Translations under genes and position numbers: made by a program
Assembly (NCBI GenBank): GCA_015501585.1
Contig: JADNRY010000126.1
Coordinates: forward strand, 62,001 to 126,000
Reading direction: 5' to 3'
Length of the DNA: 64,000 nucleotides
Source of the DNA: Rhodocollybia butyracea
Lineage: Eukaryota > Basidiomycota > Agaricomycetes > Agaricales > Omphalotaceae
Shown here: piece after piece, positions 36,755-48,807 of the stretch
Layout: each line of letters starts with the position of its first letter
Position numbering within the stretch: the stretch's first letter is position 1
The notes under the pieces: model-generated
What the model was told of the DNA's origin: nothing
The model's database searches: none
The model's input: only the letters and a program-made list of their open reading frames with translations

Positions 36755-39700
36755 TCCGCAGCTCCCGGACCCCGGTACGAAACGGGAGCTGCATTGATCA
36801 GGTTCATGCCTCTGGGGAAGTCTATCTCAACGCGTCCGCTCTTTCCGATTATGAACGATCACTTACAATTTCTTTATCTACTGAATTCCCTCTTCCCAAA
36901 GATTCCGATGAATCTTCCGCTCTTTTAAAGTTTATTACTCTCGTAGACTCCGGTTCTACCGATTGTTTCCTTGATTCCCGTTATGTCAATTTAAACTCTA
37001 TTCCAACCTCTTCGATTCCGCCGATCAATCTCCGACTCTTCGATGGTTCTCTTTCTCCAAAACCAATTTCCGAAGTTGCGACTTTGGAAGTTTGGTTTCC
37101 GTCTGGCGAGCTGCTACCTCTGGCATTTTATGTCACTTCTTTGGACTCATCTTGTAAAGCTGTTTTAGGATACAGTTTCTTGTCCCGCTACAATCCGTTG
37201 ATTGACTGGGTCACCAGAACCATTACTTTCCGTAACACCGAGCACCCTGTTTCCGCTCAGATGTCTTCACTTTTCGGATCCGCGTTAGGACCGAAAGCAC
37301 TGGTTTCCTCCACGAAACCACCTACTATTCCGATTCGGCCGGCACCTTCGCCGCCGACTCAAACTCGCTCTCGCCAACCTCGTCCTCTATCAGACAGGTT
37401 TCCTTTCGAACCAATCTATTCCTACCCTTCGGTTGCGCAAATGGCTTCGCGTTTAGAGACTCCTGAAGTTGATATCGCACTAGTCGGCGCCGCCGCCTTC
37501 CATAAGGCTTGTCAAGATTCAGGTAGGGAACCGACGCTTCTCCGGGTCATTGACCCCGAAGTATCGGCACACTATGCAGCATCTGGTCCTTCGGCCAGGA
37601 GTGCCTCTTCCGAGGCACTTCCGATCCCTGCAGACTACCTTGACTTCGCCGACGTTTTCGATGAAGTCGCGTCCGAGGTTCTTCCTGAACATCGTTCTTT
37701 TGATCTCAAAATTGATCTGGTGGAAGGTGCTGAGCCCCCACTCGGTCGCCTTTACCCTCTCTCTCCAACAGAGCAGCAGGCTCTTTGCGATTTCTTGGAT
37801 AAGCAACTCGCTACCGGTGTCATTCGACCCTCTTCCTCTCCGCATGGTGCTCCGGTCCTCTTCGTACCGAAGAAGGACGGTAAACTTCGGCTTTGTGTGG
37901 ACTTCCGAGGATTGAACAAGATTACCAAGAAGGATCGCTACCCGCTGCCTCTAATCTCGGATCTTTTGGATGCTCCAAAAAAAGCTAAAATCTACACCAA
38001 ACTCGACCTGGCCCACGCCTATCATCTCGTCCGAATTGCCGATGGCGGCGAATGGAAAACCACTTTTCGGACCCGATGGGGTTCCTACGAATGGTTAGTT
38101 ATGCCCTTCGGTTTGACTAACGCTCCCGCGGCTTTTCAAAGGTTCATCAACAACATATTCTCGGACATGCTCGATGTCTGCGTCATAGTTTACCTGGACG
38201 ACATCCTCATCTATTCCGACAATCCAGAACAGCACTTGGAACACGTCCGCGAAGTCCTTCGGCGGCTCCGTACAAATGGCGTTTTTCTCAATCCTGCGAA
38301 GTGCTTCTGGTCGGTCGATACGGTCGAATATCTTGGTTACATTCTCTCTCCGGCAGGATTGACCATGGCCGAAGATAAGGTTAAAGCTATTGTGGACTGG
38401 CCGGTTCCTTGTAAAGTCAAAGACATCCAATCTTTTCTCGGTTTCGCTAATTTCTACCGACGTTTTATTTATAATTATAGCGACATTGTCGTACCGATGA
38501 CTCGTCTTACCCGGAAGGGTGTGGCATGGCTCTGGTCGTCGGCATGTCAGGATTCCTTCAAAAAACTCAAGTATGCCTTCACACATGCACCCATTCTCAC
38601 ACATTGGGAACCAAATTGTCCACTTATCGTGGAAACCGACGCTTCCGACTACGCCTTAGCGGCTATCCTCTCGATCCGACTCTCAGATGGAGAAATCCAT
38701 CCAATTGCTTTCCTCTCTCAGACCTTCCAAGCCGCCGAGCTCAACTACGATACTCACGACAAGGAGCTCTTAGCCATTTTCGAGGCGTTCAAAGCCTGGC
38801 GGCACTACCTCGAGGGTTAGGGAGACCTGATCGATGTTGTTACTGATCACAAGAACCTCGAGTATTTCTCTACTACTAAAGTACTAACTCGGCGACAGGT
38901 TTGGTGGTCCGAATACCTTCACACTTTCAACATGATCATTCGGTTCCGACCCGGAAAGCTCGGTGAGAAACCGGACTCCATCACTAGACATTGGGACGTC
39001 TACCCAAAAGAGGGGGATAACGGCTACGCGCAAGTTAATCCACACAACTTCAGACCTATCTTTACTAATGAGCAATTGACCGCGTCACTCCGAGCTACCT
39101 TCCTTGAAGGACCGGCTCTCCGAGCTTCCGTAGTTATGGACATCAACTCACTTCACCAGTCCATTCGGTCTTCCCTTTTGCTCAATCCTCAGGCAGTACA
39201 AGGTCTTGAGCTTGCAAAAGCTCCGACCGCCTCCCAATGGAAACTAGGTTCTGATGGTCTATTACGATTAGACGATCGGATATTTGTGCCCGACAATTCC
39301 GATCTGCGACTTCAGGTTTTACGATACTTTCACGATCATCCTCTCTCTGGTCATTTCGGTCAAAATCGGACCCTAGAGGCTATCCGACGCCAATACACTT
39401 GGCCTAAGATTCGGACCTTTGTTAGGGACTATGTCTCTTCTTGCACTGTATGCGGTCAAAACAAGTCTCGCCGACATCGGCCGTACGGACTACTCAAACC
39501 TCTTCCGGTTCCGACTCGACCTTGGGATTCAATTTCTATGGATTTCATTGAACAACTTCCGGACTCCGATGGCTATACCGCCATCTTGGTTATTGTGGAT
39601 CGCGCTTCGAAGCAAGCCATTTTTATTCCTACTTACGACACTATCACCTCCGAGCAACTTGCCGAGTTGTTCGTCTTGCATGTTTTCTCTAAGCACGGAG

Positions 39701-40608
39701 TTCCCTTGCATGTTACATCGGACCGAGGTTCCGAATTCGTGTCTGCATTTTTCCGAGCTCTTGGAGAAGCTCTCTCTATGACACTCCACTATACTTCGGG
39801 TTATCATCCGGAGGCCGATGGACAGACGGAACGAGTCAATCAGACTCTGGAGCAATACATTCGGATCTACTGTTCCTATCAGCAGGACAATTGGGCTAAA
39901 CTCTTGGCTATTGCCGAGTTCGCTTACAATAACGCTCCGAACGCCTCGACCGGCATCTCTCCCTTCTTTGCTAACAAGGGCTATCATCCCAACATTACTG
40001 TTCGTCCCGAGATCAACATTCGGTCCGATCTTGCACAAGATTTTGTGGTCAATCTAGATGAGCTTCATTCCTTCCTCCGAGATGAGATACTTAATGCACA
40101 AAAACGCTACAAGGAACAAGCTGATTGAAAACGCATTCCTCATCCTGAATTTCCGATTGGATCCGAGGTCTTTGTCCTGGCTAAACACATCCGAACGACT
40201 CGGCCGACCGAGATGTTCGCCGAAAAGTATCTTGGTCCTTTCAAGGTCCTTGAGCGCTCCGGCTCCCTTTCCTATAAGCTCCAACTTCCGGACTACCTTC
40301 GCCGAATCCATCCGGTGTTCCATGTATCACAACTTGAGCCTTTGATTCCGAACTCGATTCCAAATTGGATTCAGCCACCTCCCCCACCAATTGAAGTTGA
40401 TGGTGAAGAAGAATACAATGTGGCGGAAATCCTCGACTCGAAGATCGACCGAAGGTACAAACATTGTCCTCTACGATACTACATCCGATGGGCTGGTTAC
40501 GAAGGAACCGATGACGAGTTCGCTTGGATTGCGGCCAACAAGCTACATGCCGATGAACTAGTTCCAGCATTCCATCTTTGGTATCCAAGCAAACCCGGAC
40601 CTACTTAG
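36755..40608 (+). pseudogene. Element E polyprotein: protease, RT, RNase H, integrase, chromodomain
   Basis: In one frame: retropepsin VDSGSTDCFLDS (about 36950), RT with FVPKKDGKLRLCVDFRGLN, MPFGLTNAPAAFQRF and catalytic YLDDILIYS (about 38194), RNase H VETDASDYALAAILS, a zinc domain (HDHPLSGHF, CTVCGQNK) and integrase D,D35E (SMDFIEQLP, TSDRGSEFVS, HPEADGQTERVNQ). The C-terminal chromodomain has EEYNVAEILDSKIDRR, LRYYIRWAGYEGTDDEFAW. In-frame stops are TAG at 38818 (after HYLEG) and TGA at 40126 (where KR-rich homologous sequence suggests an Arg CGA). Otherwise it is well preserved. The chromodomain places E among chromoviruses, which target heterochromatin. Confidence 0.93.
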
Positions 40609-40959
40609 TCCTTGTGCGTACTTATATTTTGATTTTTACATCACTTTTCCAAGCGTCCAACAATGGACGTCGGAGGGGTTTGATTGCCGTGATAGCAAAT
40701 TGAGCGATCACCCTTTTCCTTATCATTTTCTTTTTCCGACTTTTCCGATTCCGGCTTCGGCCGCATTTAAACTCACAAACAAAGCTTTTCTATATTATAT
40801 ACAATTACTTTTATGCCCTTACGGGCCGACAACTTTCCATACGATAAAACAAAAAATCCAAAAAAAAAAAAAAAACTACAAAGTCCAAAAAATTATTACG
40901 CAGGCCGAGGCTTTGGCCGACGGCTCTCTACCTACTCTTCCTCTCCCTCTCCATCTTCA

Positions 40960-41944
40960 TCACCGCCTTCCTCCGTATCCTTCTCTCCCTTTTCCCTTCG
41001 ACTTGGGTTTTGGCCTCGACGGAGTCCGAAGTGGCCTCCCCCGCGTACCAACTAAGAAACGTCGGAGGGCCGACAGTTCCGCCGTCAGGCCTCCGACCTG
41101 CTCCTCCAACGTGCTCGAGAGCCGAGCGACCTCTGCTCGCAATCCCGCCACCTCCGCCGATAAACCCTCGCTTTCTTCTTCCACCTTCCTCCGGCTTTCC
41201 CGGCCGACGAGCGAACACTTCACCTTTGAAGTGTTGCACTCAGAGCAGGCCTCGGTCTTCCCGCCTCGCCGAGTACAACCCAACTCCTTTGCCTCGCACC
41301 GAACGCACTTCTTCCCGCTCTTCTTTGGCTTCTTTGGCTCTGGTTTGTCGTCGCCGTCGTCATCGTCATCGTCGCCATTGTCGGGGGATGGAGGATCATC
41401 CTCGGGACCTGAGTCGGGGACCTACAATGGGTTAGAAAAGAAAAAACTTTCTCAAGTCCCAAACGGACTCACCCTCGCGGCCGACTTCGGCGCCGCTTTC
41501 TTCCTCTTTAACCCACTTGGGGTACTCGGCCCTGTGACATTCTCCTTCTGCGCTTCCTGTTGACGCCGCCATCCTTTTCTCTCTCTCCTTGGTCGCCTTT
41601 TCATCGGCCGACACTGCCTTCGACTTGGCAATTTCGTATGCCCGGAGAGTCTCGGCCGCCCGCTTCTCCTTGGCTTTCCTCTCTTGCTCAGCCTTTTCGC
41701 TGGCTTCCCTCGCTGCCAGCTTGGCCGCTGCCCTTTCCGCCTCCCTCTGCTGCTCTTTGACGAATAAACGGAGCCGCTCAGCCTCCGCTGCTGCGGCCTC
41801 CTCCTGTCGCTTCTTCTCCTTTTTCGCCGCCCGTTCGGCCGCCTTCCTCTCGAGTAAAGCTTTTGCTTCCGCTGCTGCTTCCTTGGCTTTCCTGAATTCC
41901 TCGTCGGAGTCGTCGGATACGTGCGAGTTGGAGCGAGAAGTCAT
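40960..41944 (-). CDS. Antisense Zn(II)2Cys6-like coiled-coil protein within element E
   Basis: Two exons (41944-41473, 41408-40960) joined across a 64-nt GT..AG intron give 306 residues in one frame. The first half is an Ala/Glu/Lys-rich coiled coil starting MTSRSNSHVSDDSDEEFRKA. Exon 2 starts with an acidic stretch, then CVRCEAKELGC and CSECNTSKVKC, with Cys spacing 2-6-9-2-6. That is the exact spacing of fungal Zn(II)2Cys6 DNA-binding clusters. A leucine-containing helix (LSAEVAGLRAEVARLSSTL) and a basic tail follow. It runs opposite to the element between integrase and 3' LTR and has its own TATA box. A regulatory role, for instance on the element's own transcription, is inference. The frame is intact although pol is broken. 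Confidence 0.75.
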
Positions 41945-41997
41945 GGTAATAAGAAAATTGATGGGGTACTTAGGGAAATTTTGGATTTTGGCACGAC

Positions 41998-42007
41998 CTT
42001 ATATACC
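41998..42007 (-). promoter_or_regulatory. TATA box of the antisense gene
   Basis: GGTATATAAG on the minus strand, about 55 bp before the ATG at 41944. It lies inside element E, upstream of the 3' LTR. Confidence 0.6.
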
Positions 42008-42184
42008 CAGGCGCTTAGACTCTATAGGATCACAGGAACGATAAGCGGAGATCTCGGTGACGTCTTAGAATCTTCTAGACTTTCTCACATCACGGTGACC
42101 CTGACTCTCGGCCAACATACTATCGGTCCGACTTCGGCTCTGGACTTAGAGGCTTTTGAAGGCTCAAGCCTAAGAGGGGGATAC

Positions 42185-42824
42185 TGTTACGACCATGCCG
42201 CATCGGCATCCTTCGGATCATCACCGGATCACCTCTACTATCATCCCAGCATCATTCCGATTCCATCCCGTCTATTTCCGTCATCTTATCTCTTTTCGTT
42301 ATCTTCCTATCTTATCTGTTATCTTCGTCCAATGACGTACCGCCATCGGACCTTTCGGATTACTTTCTAATTGGTTCTTATTATCTTTCGATTATATTCC
42401 CTTTCCGATCTATTGAGTATTATTGTCTTATGATTGTATTACTTACTTCGGTCTTCCGTATACGTTTCCGACTATTGTCTTCTACCGATCCGGAAGCCCC
42501 GGACTCTTAGTATATAAGTAGTACAACCTTGTACAGTAGTCCTCAGTTTAAATATCAACTTGGATAAACCAGACCTTCTGTCCGACTAAGTTCCGCCCTA
42601 GTCTATCCTTCTCTCGTCTTACTCGTCGGCCGTTACATCGGCCGAATCTATCTTTATCTCCTGAACTTCATCTTGGGACTATTAGGCGTGACGAGGGTCT
42701 AGCTAATAGCTATACCGCACGTCCCACTTCTTCTTCGATCTCCGATATCGGTCCGAGACCCACTTTGTCAATACATACCTTTCGGATACTGATCGGTTCC
42801 CTTTGGTCTTGCACGATTATAACA
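42185..42824 (+). repeat. 3' LTR of element E
   Basis: 640 bp; differs from the 5' LTR by a 12-bp duplication (gttacatcggcc, about 42633) and about nine substitutions. Flanked by GCAAT. Preceded by the purine-rich AAGAGGGGGATAC. Confidence 0.95.
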
Positions 42825-44494
42825 GCAATAGTATCTTTAATCGAGGCAATTCCCACGAGAACTTCCGACACTTCCTCCTGTTTAGGTTCCACTTTCATGG
42901 GATCCACGGGAGTGGTCTCTGGAAGATGGGGAGAGAATCTGAACGATAATGCACCTCAACTATAAGTCTTGGCAGAGTCAGGAACACCTTGAGATCCAGT
43001 TGGACGAGCTCCATTACCGTAATAGGTATTGAGATTTCTGAAATCGGGACTTGCGGCTGCTTCCATGACTTCTGAAAGTAGATAAGGATCTTCACGGCGA
43101 CGAGACAACAACTGAAAATGTGTAACATTCTGTGACAAATGCGCGGAAATCGCTAAATACAACCTTTCGCTCATGGGCACAAGATATGCCTTGACAGCTT
43201 CAGCGTTTGAAAGGATTGCCGGTGGTTTCATCAGCTTATCCGCGAGATTCTTAAACTCTCGGTTATACATCATGATCCTTTTATTTTTACCGATGTCCAG
43301 AGGTGTGAACTTCCTGGTTAAGACCTCAAGCTCTTGGCGTGAACCAAGCTCACTATCTACCGATTCAGAGAAGATTGCTCGTAAATCTCTGAAGAACTGT
43401 TGCAAATTAGGAGTTTCGATGGAGGGTAGATACTTGTATGCTTCTCGAGTGGAATAAGTCATCCAGTCCAACGCCAATGCCACTTTCGCTGCTTCCTTGG
43501 TAATCTTTGCCGCGGCAATGAATCGAGTAGTATCCTTAATCCAACCATTCAACATAGACGGATCATCTTTATTAAATAGTGTCACCGTTTTACTATGCTT
43601 AGGAAGGTACTTCGAGTTATATTCATTGAGCTCATCTTGTGTTAACTTAATTTTGTCTCCAAACAATTGCGCAACCATATCATTCGTTCCCGTGGGAGCT
43701 GCACCACCAGATCCGCCAGAACCACTCAAACCTCCAGCATTTCCACTAGAGCCTCCAGCGTTCCCGCTCGAACCCGGGTTGTTATTGCTTGTAGTAGTAC
43801 TCATTGTAAGATTGTTTAAAATAGAAGACGAGAGTTGGTTAACTGCTGTAGCTAACTGAGAGATTTCCTCGGGAATACGAGGAAGAGATGAAGATGAAGA
43901 TGAAGGTTGACTAGTCAAGTTGTCTTGCACACGGGCTGGAGCACCCCTTGTACTCGAACTGGCTTGGGTAGTATCAGTGGGATCTGCTTTCGCTTTCCCT
44001 TTTAAAGACTTCTTGGCAACACGAGTTGTTTCAGAAGTCGCATGGACTATGCTTGGTTTAGATCCGCGTGAAGACGGAGTGCTAGATCCTGCTTGAGTGA
44101 CAGAAAAAGGAGTTCGACGTTTGGGCTCAACGCTACTATTATATCGTTCTCGAGGTTTAGGTACTCTTTTACTGCGTCTTAATTCAGATGTTCCCGGATC
44201 AGGAAGTTTGCCTACTCCGGAAAGAGTTGACTCTGAATCAGGTGTATTATCCGAGGGATCACTAATCTTGTGGACTAGCGAACAAAGGACAAAGAAGATG
44301 AACTCTACTAACCCAAGGACTAGGTTTGTAGTAAAATCCGATAAAATTAGATTCCACCCATCGTGGTGGGCTCCAGATATTTGGATATTTACGTGTAGGT
44401 ATGCGAAAGGTGCTATAAAACAACCTAACAAAAACACTACCGCACCTAACCAGACTATCAATATGTAAGGGAGCGAGGGCGGGTTGTCAGAGAT

Positions 44495-47400
44495 TCCCCG
44501 AGGGAAAGCTTTGTAATATTGGATGTACGCGCGTGACTGCTCCAGGTTCAAGACTGTAGCGCTAACGTGGGTAACTAAGCTTAGACAACTCTTAGAATTA
44601 AGTCGAGAGAAGCCTAGTTGGGGTGTACGAGTGTACGAGGGAACCAGGTGTGTATGTCCAAATCAATTAACCAAAACCAAAACCAATACAATGAAACTAA
44701 GATTCTCCTAGGCAAACTCTGGCTCTAGCTAGAATAGTAATCTCGAGGTTTGTCAACAACCCTAGGCAAACTCTGGCACTAGCTGCTGTGACGCCGTAAA
44801 GTCCTCGACCAAACTCTGGGCCAAGCTACAATATTGTGAGTGAACTTAATCACTAGGAACTCGTACCACAATCTTAGTGGCTTGTCTAACTTCGTGAAGA
44901 AGTCAACTAAGGAACCCTCACTCTGGAGCCGAATAATCCCTTACTAGAAGCCGTCCCCTCTAAGGAAGCAACTAGATTTGAGTCGATCTGGAGTTTGAGA
45001 GAACTCTACACACTTAAATTCGATCAAGATATAAATGGGCTTTGCGAAGCGGGTGAAGTTTATTACTTTCTTAAGATAACCAAGTCAGGAGGCGTCACGC
45101 TACTGATCCCGTGGGGACGTTCTACAGAGCACTGGTCTTAGCAGTCAAGTCGAGGGCAAGAAACTTGTCTTATTGAATAAATATATCTGGCTTATATACT
45201 GAGTAGAGAGAGTTTAATACAAAAAATAGATGAAACAGATACGGAGAGAGACGGAAAGAGAGTGGAACAGAGGAATCTGGCTCGGAAAGGAAACTCCAGC
45301 CTATATATGGTACACATGATAAAGAAATAGTCCATTCTTGGGTATATATCAGAGGTAAAATATGATTTTGTGAGGATTAACATAGTTTTTAGAGTGTTTT
45401 GATCCGAGCAAGGTTTCTCCGATTACTCCACAATTCTCCGGGGTCAGGAGTACCTTTACGCTTCATGATCACTCGCCGCCCGGTTTCCCTTGGGTGAGTT
45501 TCATTCTATTCCTTGGATAGTTCTGTCCATCCTGAGTGTGATTAACATTCTCTCGGGAAGGCCTGTTATCTAGCTTTCCAACGACACCACTTATGATAAG
45601 CTCGAGCAACTGCGCTGAGTATGTACAAGTGATTCCGGATAGTCGGCTTTAACGGATAAGACCTTCCGTGTATGATTTCTAAGATCAAATGTTTCGATTT
45701 GCCAAGGCTATCCCGGCGCGTAGCTTTCTGTAGGACCGCTAAGCATGTTTCTACTGTCCTCACGGTTGCGACCGGTGCCGCGAATAGACCTCTACGGTTT
45801 CCTTGGGATTGTTCTGGTCCATTGTTACGGACTGTAAAGTCCACATCTTAACATGGCTTGTTGGGGGTCTTAGTGCGAGGGATGCCTTCCCTCAAGTAAC
45901 GTGTTGGCTTAGTCCTTATCCCGCTTCGAGATGTCCTGTAGTTTAGAGAGTATGCACTCTTGGGTATAACTAGATTGACGATCTAGCGTTACATCTCCGG
46001 GCAGCCCAGGTATCCTCGCTAGCTTGGCTCTAGGCTACGCTTGTGGGTGTACCTTCACGGCTTGCTGAGTATTATTGTTAAGTTCTTTGCCTCGGCAACA
46101 GCTATCACGCTCGGGCTCCGTATAACTCTCTTATTGCATTGTTTAACACATACAAAGTGTCAAAATGTACAGTTACACGCTGATAGGGCTAACTATGGGT
46201 ATGTGGGCCAAAGGCAAAACAACACAAACACAAACACACAATCAGACTTTTGAGTTCTGGGGTAATTCTTGATCAATGGACTCTATTGCACAAAATGCTC
46301 TATAGTCTCTGGGGTTCTCTTTGTACTTTAACTATTCCTTTCAAAACAAGACTCTGGACTTCAAAACTTTCAAACAAGACAAGACTGGGACTTTAACTTT
46401 CAATCAATCAACAACAACAACAACAAGTGCAAGGTCTCTTTCTTTGTCTGTTCAAATGCAATCCAAGTTCATTCAAGTTCTGTCAGAAGCAAAAGCACTC
46501 TGAATAATTCTGTTCTTTCTTCTGCCAGAAGCACCCTATTACTACAAGCTTGACAGCAAGCTTGTTAACCTGGGGGAAGGATGCCTGCTCTTTCTGGAGG
46601 TCTCCCCTTGATTATATACCCAAGGAAGCCAAGAGTATTGGTAAGGGGAGCATGTGCTCTGCATACGAGGCTGTATGGCATCATATGGTCAATTCTATTG
46701 TGAAATTTTACATCAGACCCGGAAGCGGTGAACAGAGACCGCCCCATGAGGTCGTTTCACTCTATTCAGTTTCATTTCGGATCATAGATGTTCAATCTCG
46801 AGTTCTTGGTATGTTCTTTCTCATTCATTCTTGATTGTCAGTACTTACAGTGACTTATGACTGTAAGTAAGTGTGAACCAGTAGTCCACAGGTTCTATAA
46901 GTGAGGGAGGACTTGAAGAAGGATGTATCTCAGCTATTCTCGCTTCGATAATCGTCATCTAAGCCCTGCAACATCAAGTTTCATTCTAATCTTTGAAATA
47001 CTGCTCCAAGGGGACAGATCTCAGTTCTATGCTGGAGCATCGGAAAACCACCCGGTATCGGGACGTCTTACCGTATTTCCAACTCGTATAAACTTGTTTC
47101 AAGGGTTCATAAAATTTCTAAGGTCTCTGACTGATGGGTATTGAAGTATGAGCATATCTATAGAAATATAGGTATGTCTCCTCCTCGTACCTACTCAAAT
47201 CTTGTCTCTATGGTCGGGGGACACATGGAGTATAAGGCGGGAGAGCAGGGGACGTCGACGGGACCTGTTCGGACTCGGTTTGACCCCCACTCCTGTCCTG
47301 TATCATTGTGCTATGCACTTATTTGACAATGAGGCATTTATCCCAACAACTGATGTAACCATGTCCTGGGACCGGAGAAGTACCCTGGATACCGGTACTT

Positions 47401-47941
47401 CGATGCCGTCGGATGCCTATGCACTGCTTTCGTTCGTTCTAGTGCTTCAGGGTCTCTGGTACATTTTATTTCTTGCCCCAGATTGCCCTTTTGCATGTTC
47501 TAAGTTTTATACCCTTAGTAAGGTATTATCATTCTGAGTAAGCATTTCCTATGGAAGGGAAAGCTTGTAATCGAGTGCTAACTAGTGGAACGATGTAAGA
47601 ATTGTCCAAACGGTCCGCAATATCGAAGGTTTCATAGAAAACGGCCTCCTGGTGAGGTAGTTTCAAGTAAATCAATTATATCAAATTCAGAGTATGGGCC
47701 GAAATGGCCGATGTTTTGATATCAATGTTAGGCCGTCGTGCGCGTGAAGCGGTGGCAATACAGGCGTTGTACAAGCTTGTCCAATTTGGGTTTCAGTGAA
47801 CACAGCACTGGGAGAAGTCCTCCAAGTGGTATGAACACTACGTATCATGCAAAGACTATCCAGTAGTGAGCTTTAAGTCTAGTTTTAGACTCAAAAAGTC
47901 TTGGGGCGTATCAACGCCTTAGGCCGATTTTAGGCCTAATA
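44495..47941 (-). repeat. 5' LTR of element B, interrupted by solo LTR C1
   Basis: 44495-46180 plus 47918-47941 sum to 1,710 bp, the same length as the LTR at 25791-27500. The two parts are joined by the duplication ACGC created by C1. No base differences were noticed in the first ~800 bp; about 18 occur in the rest. Confidence 0.9.
46181..47913 (+). mobile_element. Solo LTR C1 (family C)
   Basis: 1,733 bp, TGATAGGGCTAAC...GGGGCGTATCA, with 4-bp duplication ACGC (46177-46180, 47914-47917). Matches 61883-63620 in the opposite orientation. Short open frames inside are shared by both copies but have no recognisable domain. Confidence 0.88.
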
Positions 47942-48620
47942 CCGTATAAGGGAGAACCTGATGCGGATGAGTACCAGCACTTTATGATGCAGTGCACTGC
48001 TTACTGCAAAGCCGGGGGAATTCCGAAAGATGAACAAGTCTTTTACATATCCAATTTCTTGGAAGGGAATGCTTTGAGATTTTTCATTCAGAAAGTAGCG
48101 AAAAATCATAGTAAATGGACCTTGTCCAAGTTCTTTGAGGGCTTGTTTAACTACTGTTTCCCATTGGACTACCACAAACAACAACACCGGAAGCTATGCC
48201 GTTGTTATCAGAATGGCTGTAGAGTTTCCGAATATATTCATGAGCTCAAAAATCTATTATATTTCATTGGCGAAATCAGTGAACTTGAAAAGGTTGTAAA
48301 ACTTTGGGATGGACTTAGCAGTCATATCCGATACAAGCTTCAGCGCAGTAAGCTGAGCAAAGACATTCATTCATGGAAAAAGATAGCTTGTGAAGCTGAA
48401 TTGATTGAACTTGCTGATCTGGAAAATCACATTAACTCTAATTCGGCGCCAAAGAAGGGCTCGAAATCAAGTTACCAGAATTATCAGTGTTCTGGCGGTG
48501 ACGACAGTCAGCGTAAATCTAAGAATTTTGTTAAGTTCAAGGAGAATCATACTTACCAACGCAATGACTGTAACTTTAATTCAGGTTCATCTAAACCTTC
48601 TCAGAGGAGCGTTGAACAGT

Positions 48621-48764
48621 TGGCAGTTTGCAAATGAGTGAAACGAGCGCGGCAAAACTTGAGTCTTAGTACGGACACGTGATGCGGCGTCTGCTCACTT
48701 TCGCCGCTACAGTCGTGTCCGTCGAAAGACTCACTACTACTAGCATAGCTCACTGTCTTTTCTT
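48621..48764 (+). repeat. Split direct repeat A1
   Basis: 144 bp, TGGCAGTTTGCAAATGAGTG...CACTGTCTTTTCTT, nearly identical to A2. Confidence 0.92.
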
Positions 48765-48807
48765 TACAAAACTGAATCTTACTTTCTCTTAATTTCTCAT
48801 ACTCAAT

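Larger units (their letters stand above)
34287..42824 (+). mobile_element. Gypsy chromovirus E
   Basis: Complete LTR retrotransposon (8,538 bp) in gag of B, flanked by the duplication GCAAT (34282-34286, 42825-42829). Order: LTR, putative self-primer site, gag, protease-RT-RNase H-integrase-chromodomain, antisense zinc-cluster gene, LTR. The LTRs differ at roughly nine sites plus a 12-bp duplication, implying fairly recent insertion. Two in-frame stops in pol and a frameshift in gag make this copy defective. Confidence 0.95.
33792..44551 (-). pseudogene. Element B gag, split by element E
   Basis: The upstream part (44551-42956) holds two hydrophobic segments near its start: LPYILIVWLGAVVFLLGCFI and NLVLGLVEFIFFVLCSLV. 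A Ser/Gly-rich linker with a candidate internal start (MSTTTSNN, about 43804) and a capsid-like region (FGDKIKLTQDELNEYNSKYL, MMYNREFKNLADKLMK) follow. An in-frame TGA lies at 42956, then the frame continues to E. Beyond E it resumes at 34281-33792 with a zinc-knuckle-like CFMCGSLEHRMLEC and ends at 33792. The frame is maintained across E once E and one GCAAT are removed. Confidence 0.75.
25791..47941 (-). mobile_element. Gypsy element B (minus strand), carrying nested E and solo LTR C1
   Basis: Two 1,710-bp LTRs bracket minus-strand gag, protease, RT/RNase H and integrase remnants. Element E (34287-42824) lies in its gag and solo LTR C1 (46181-47913) lies in its 5' LTR. The flanks belong to different elements: left is gag of A (...atagagg), right is gag of D (ccgtataag...). 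No target duplication is present. Coding parts hold several frameshifts and stops, so B is not autonomous now, although its LTRs are still about 99% alike. Confidence 0.85.

Noticed and set aside
40700..41563. 287-codon plus-strand frame near the end of E
   Set aside because: It is antisense to the better supported zinc-cluster gene, which has a TATA box, intron and Cys signature.
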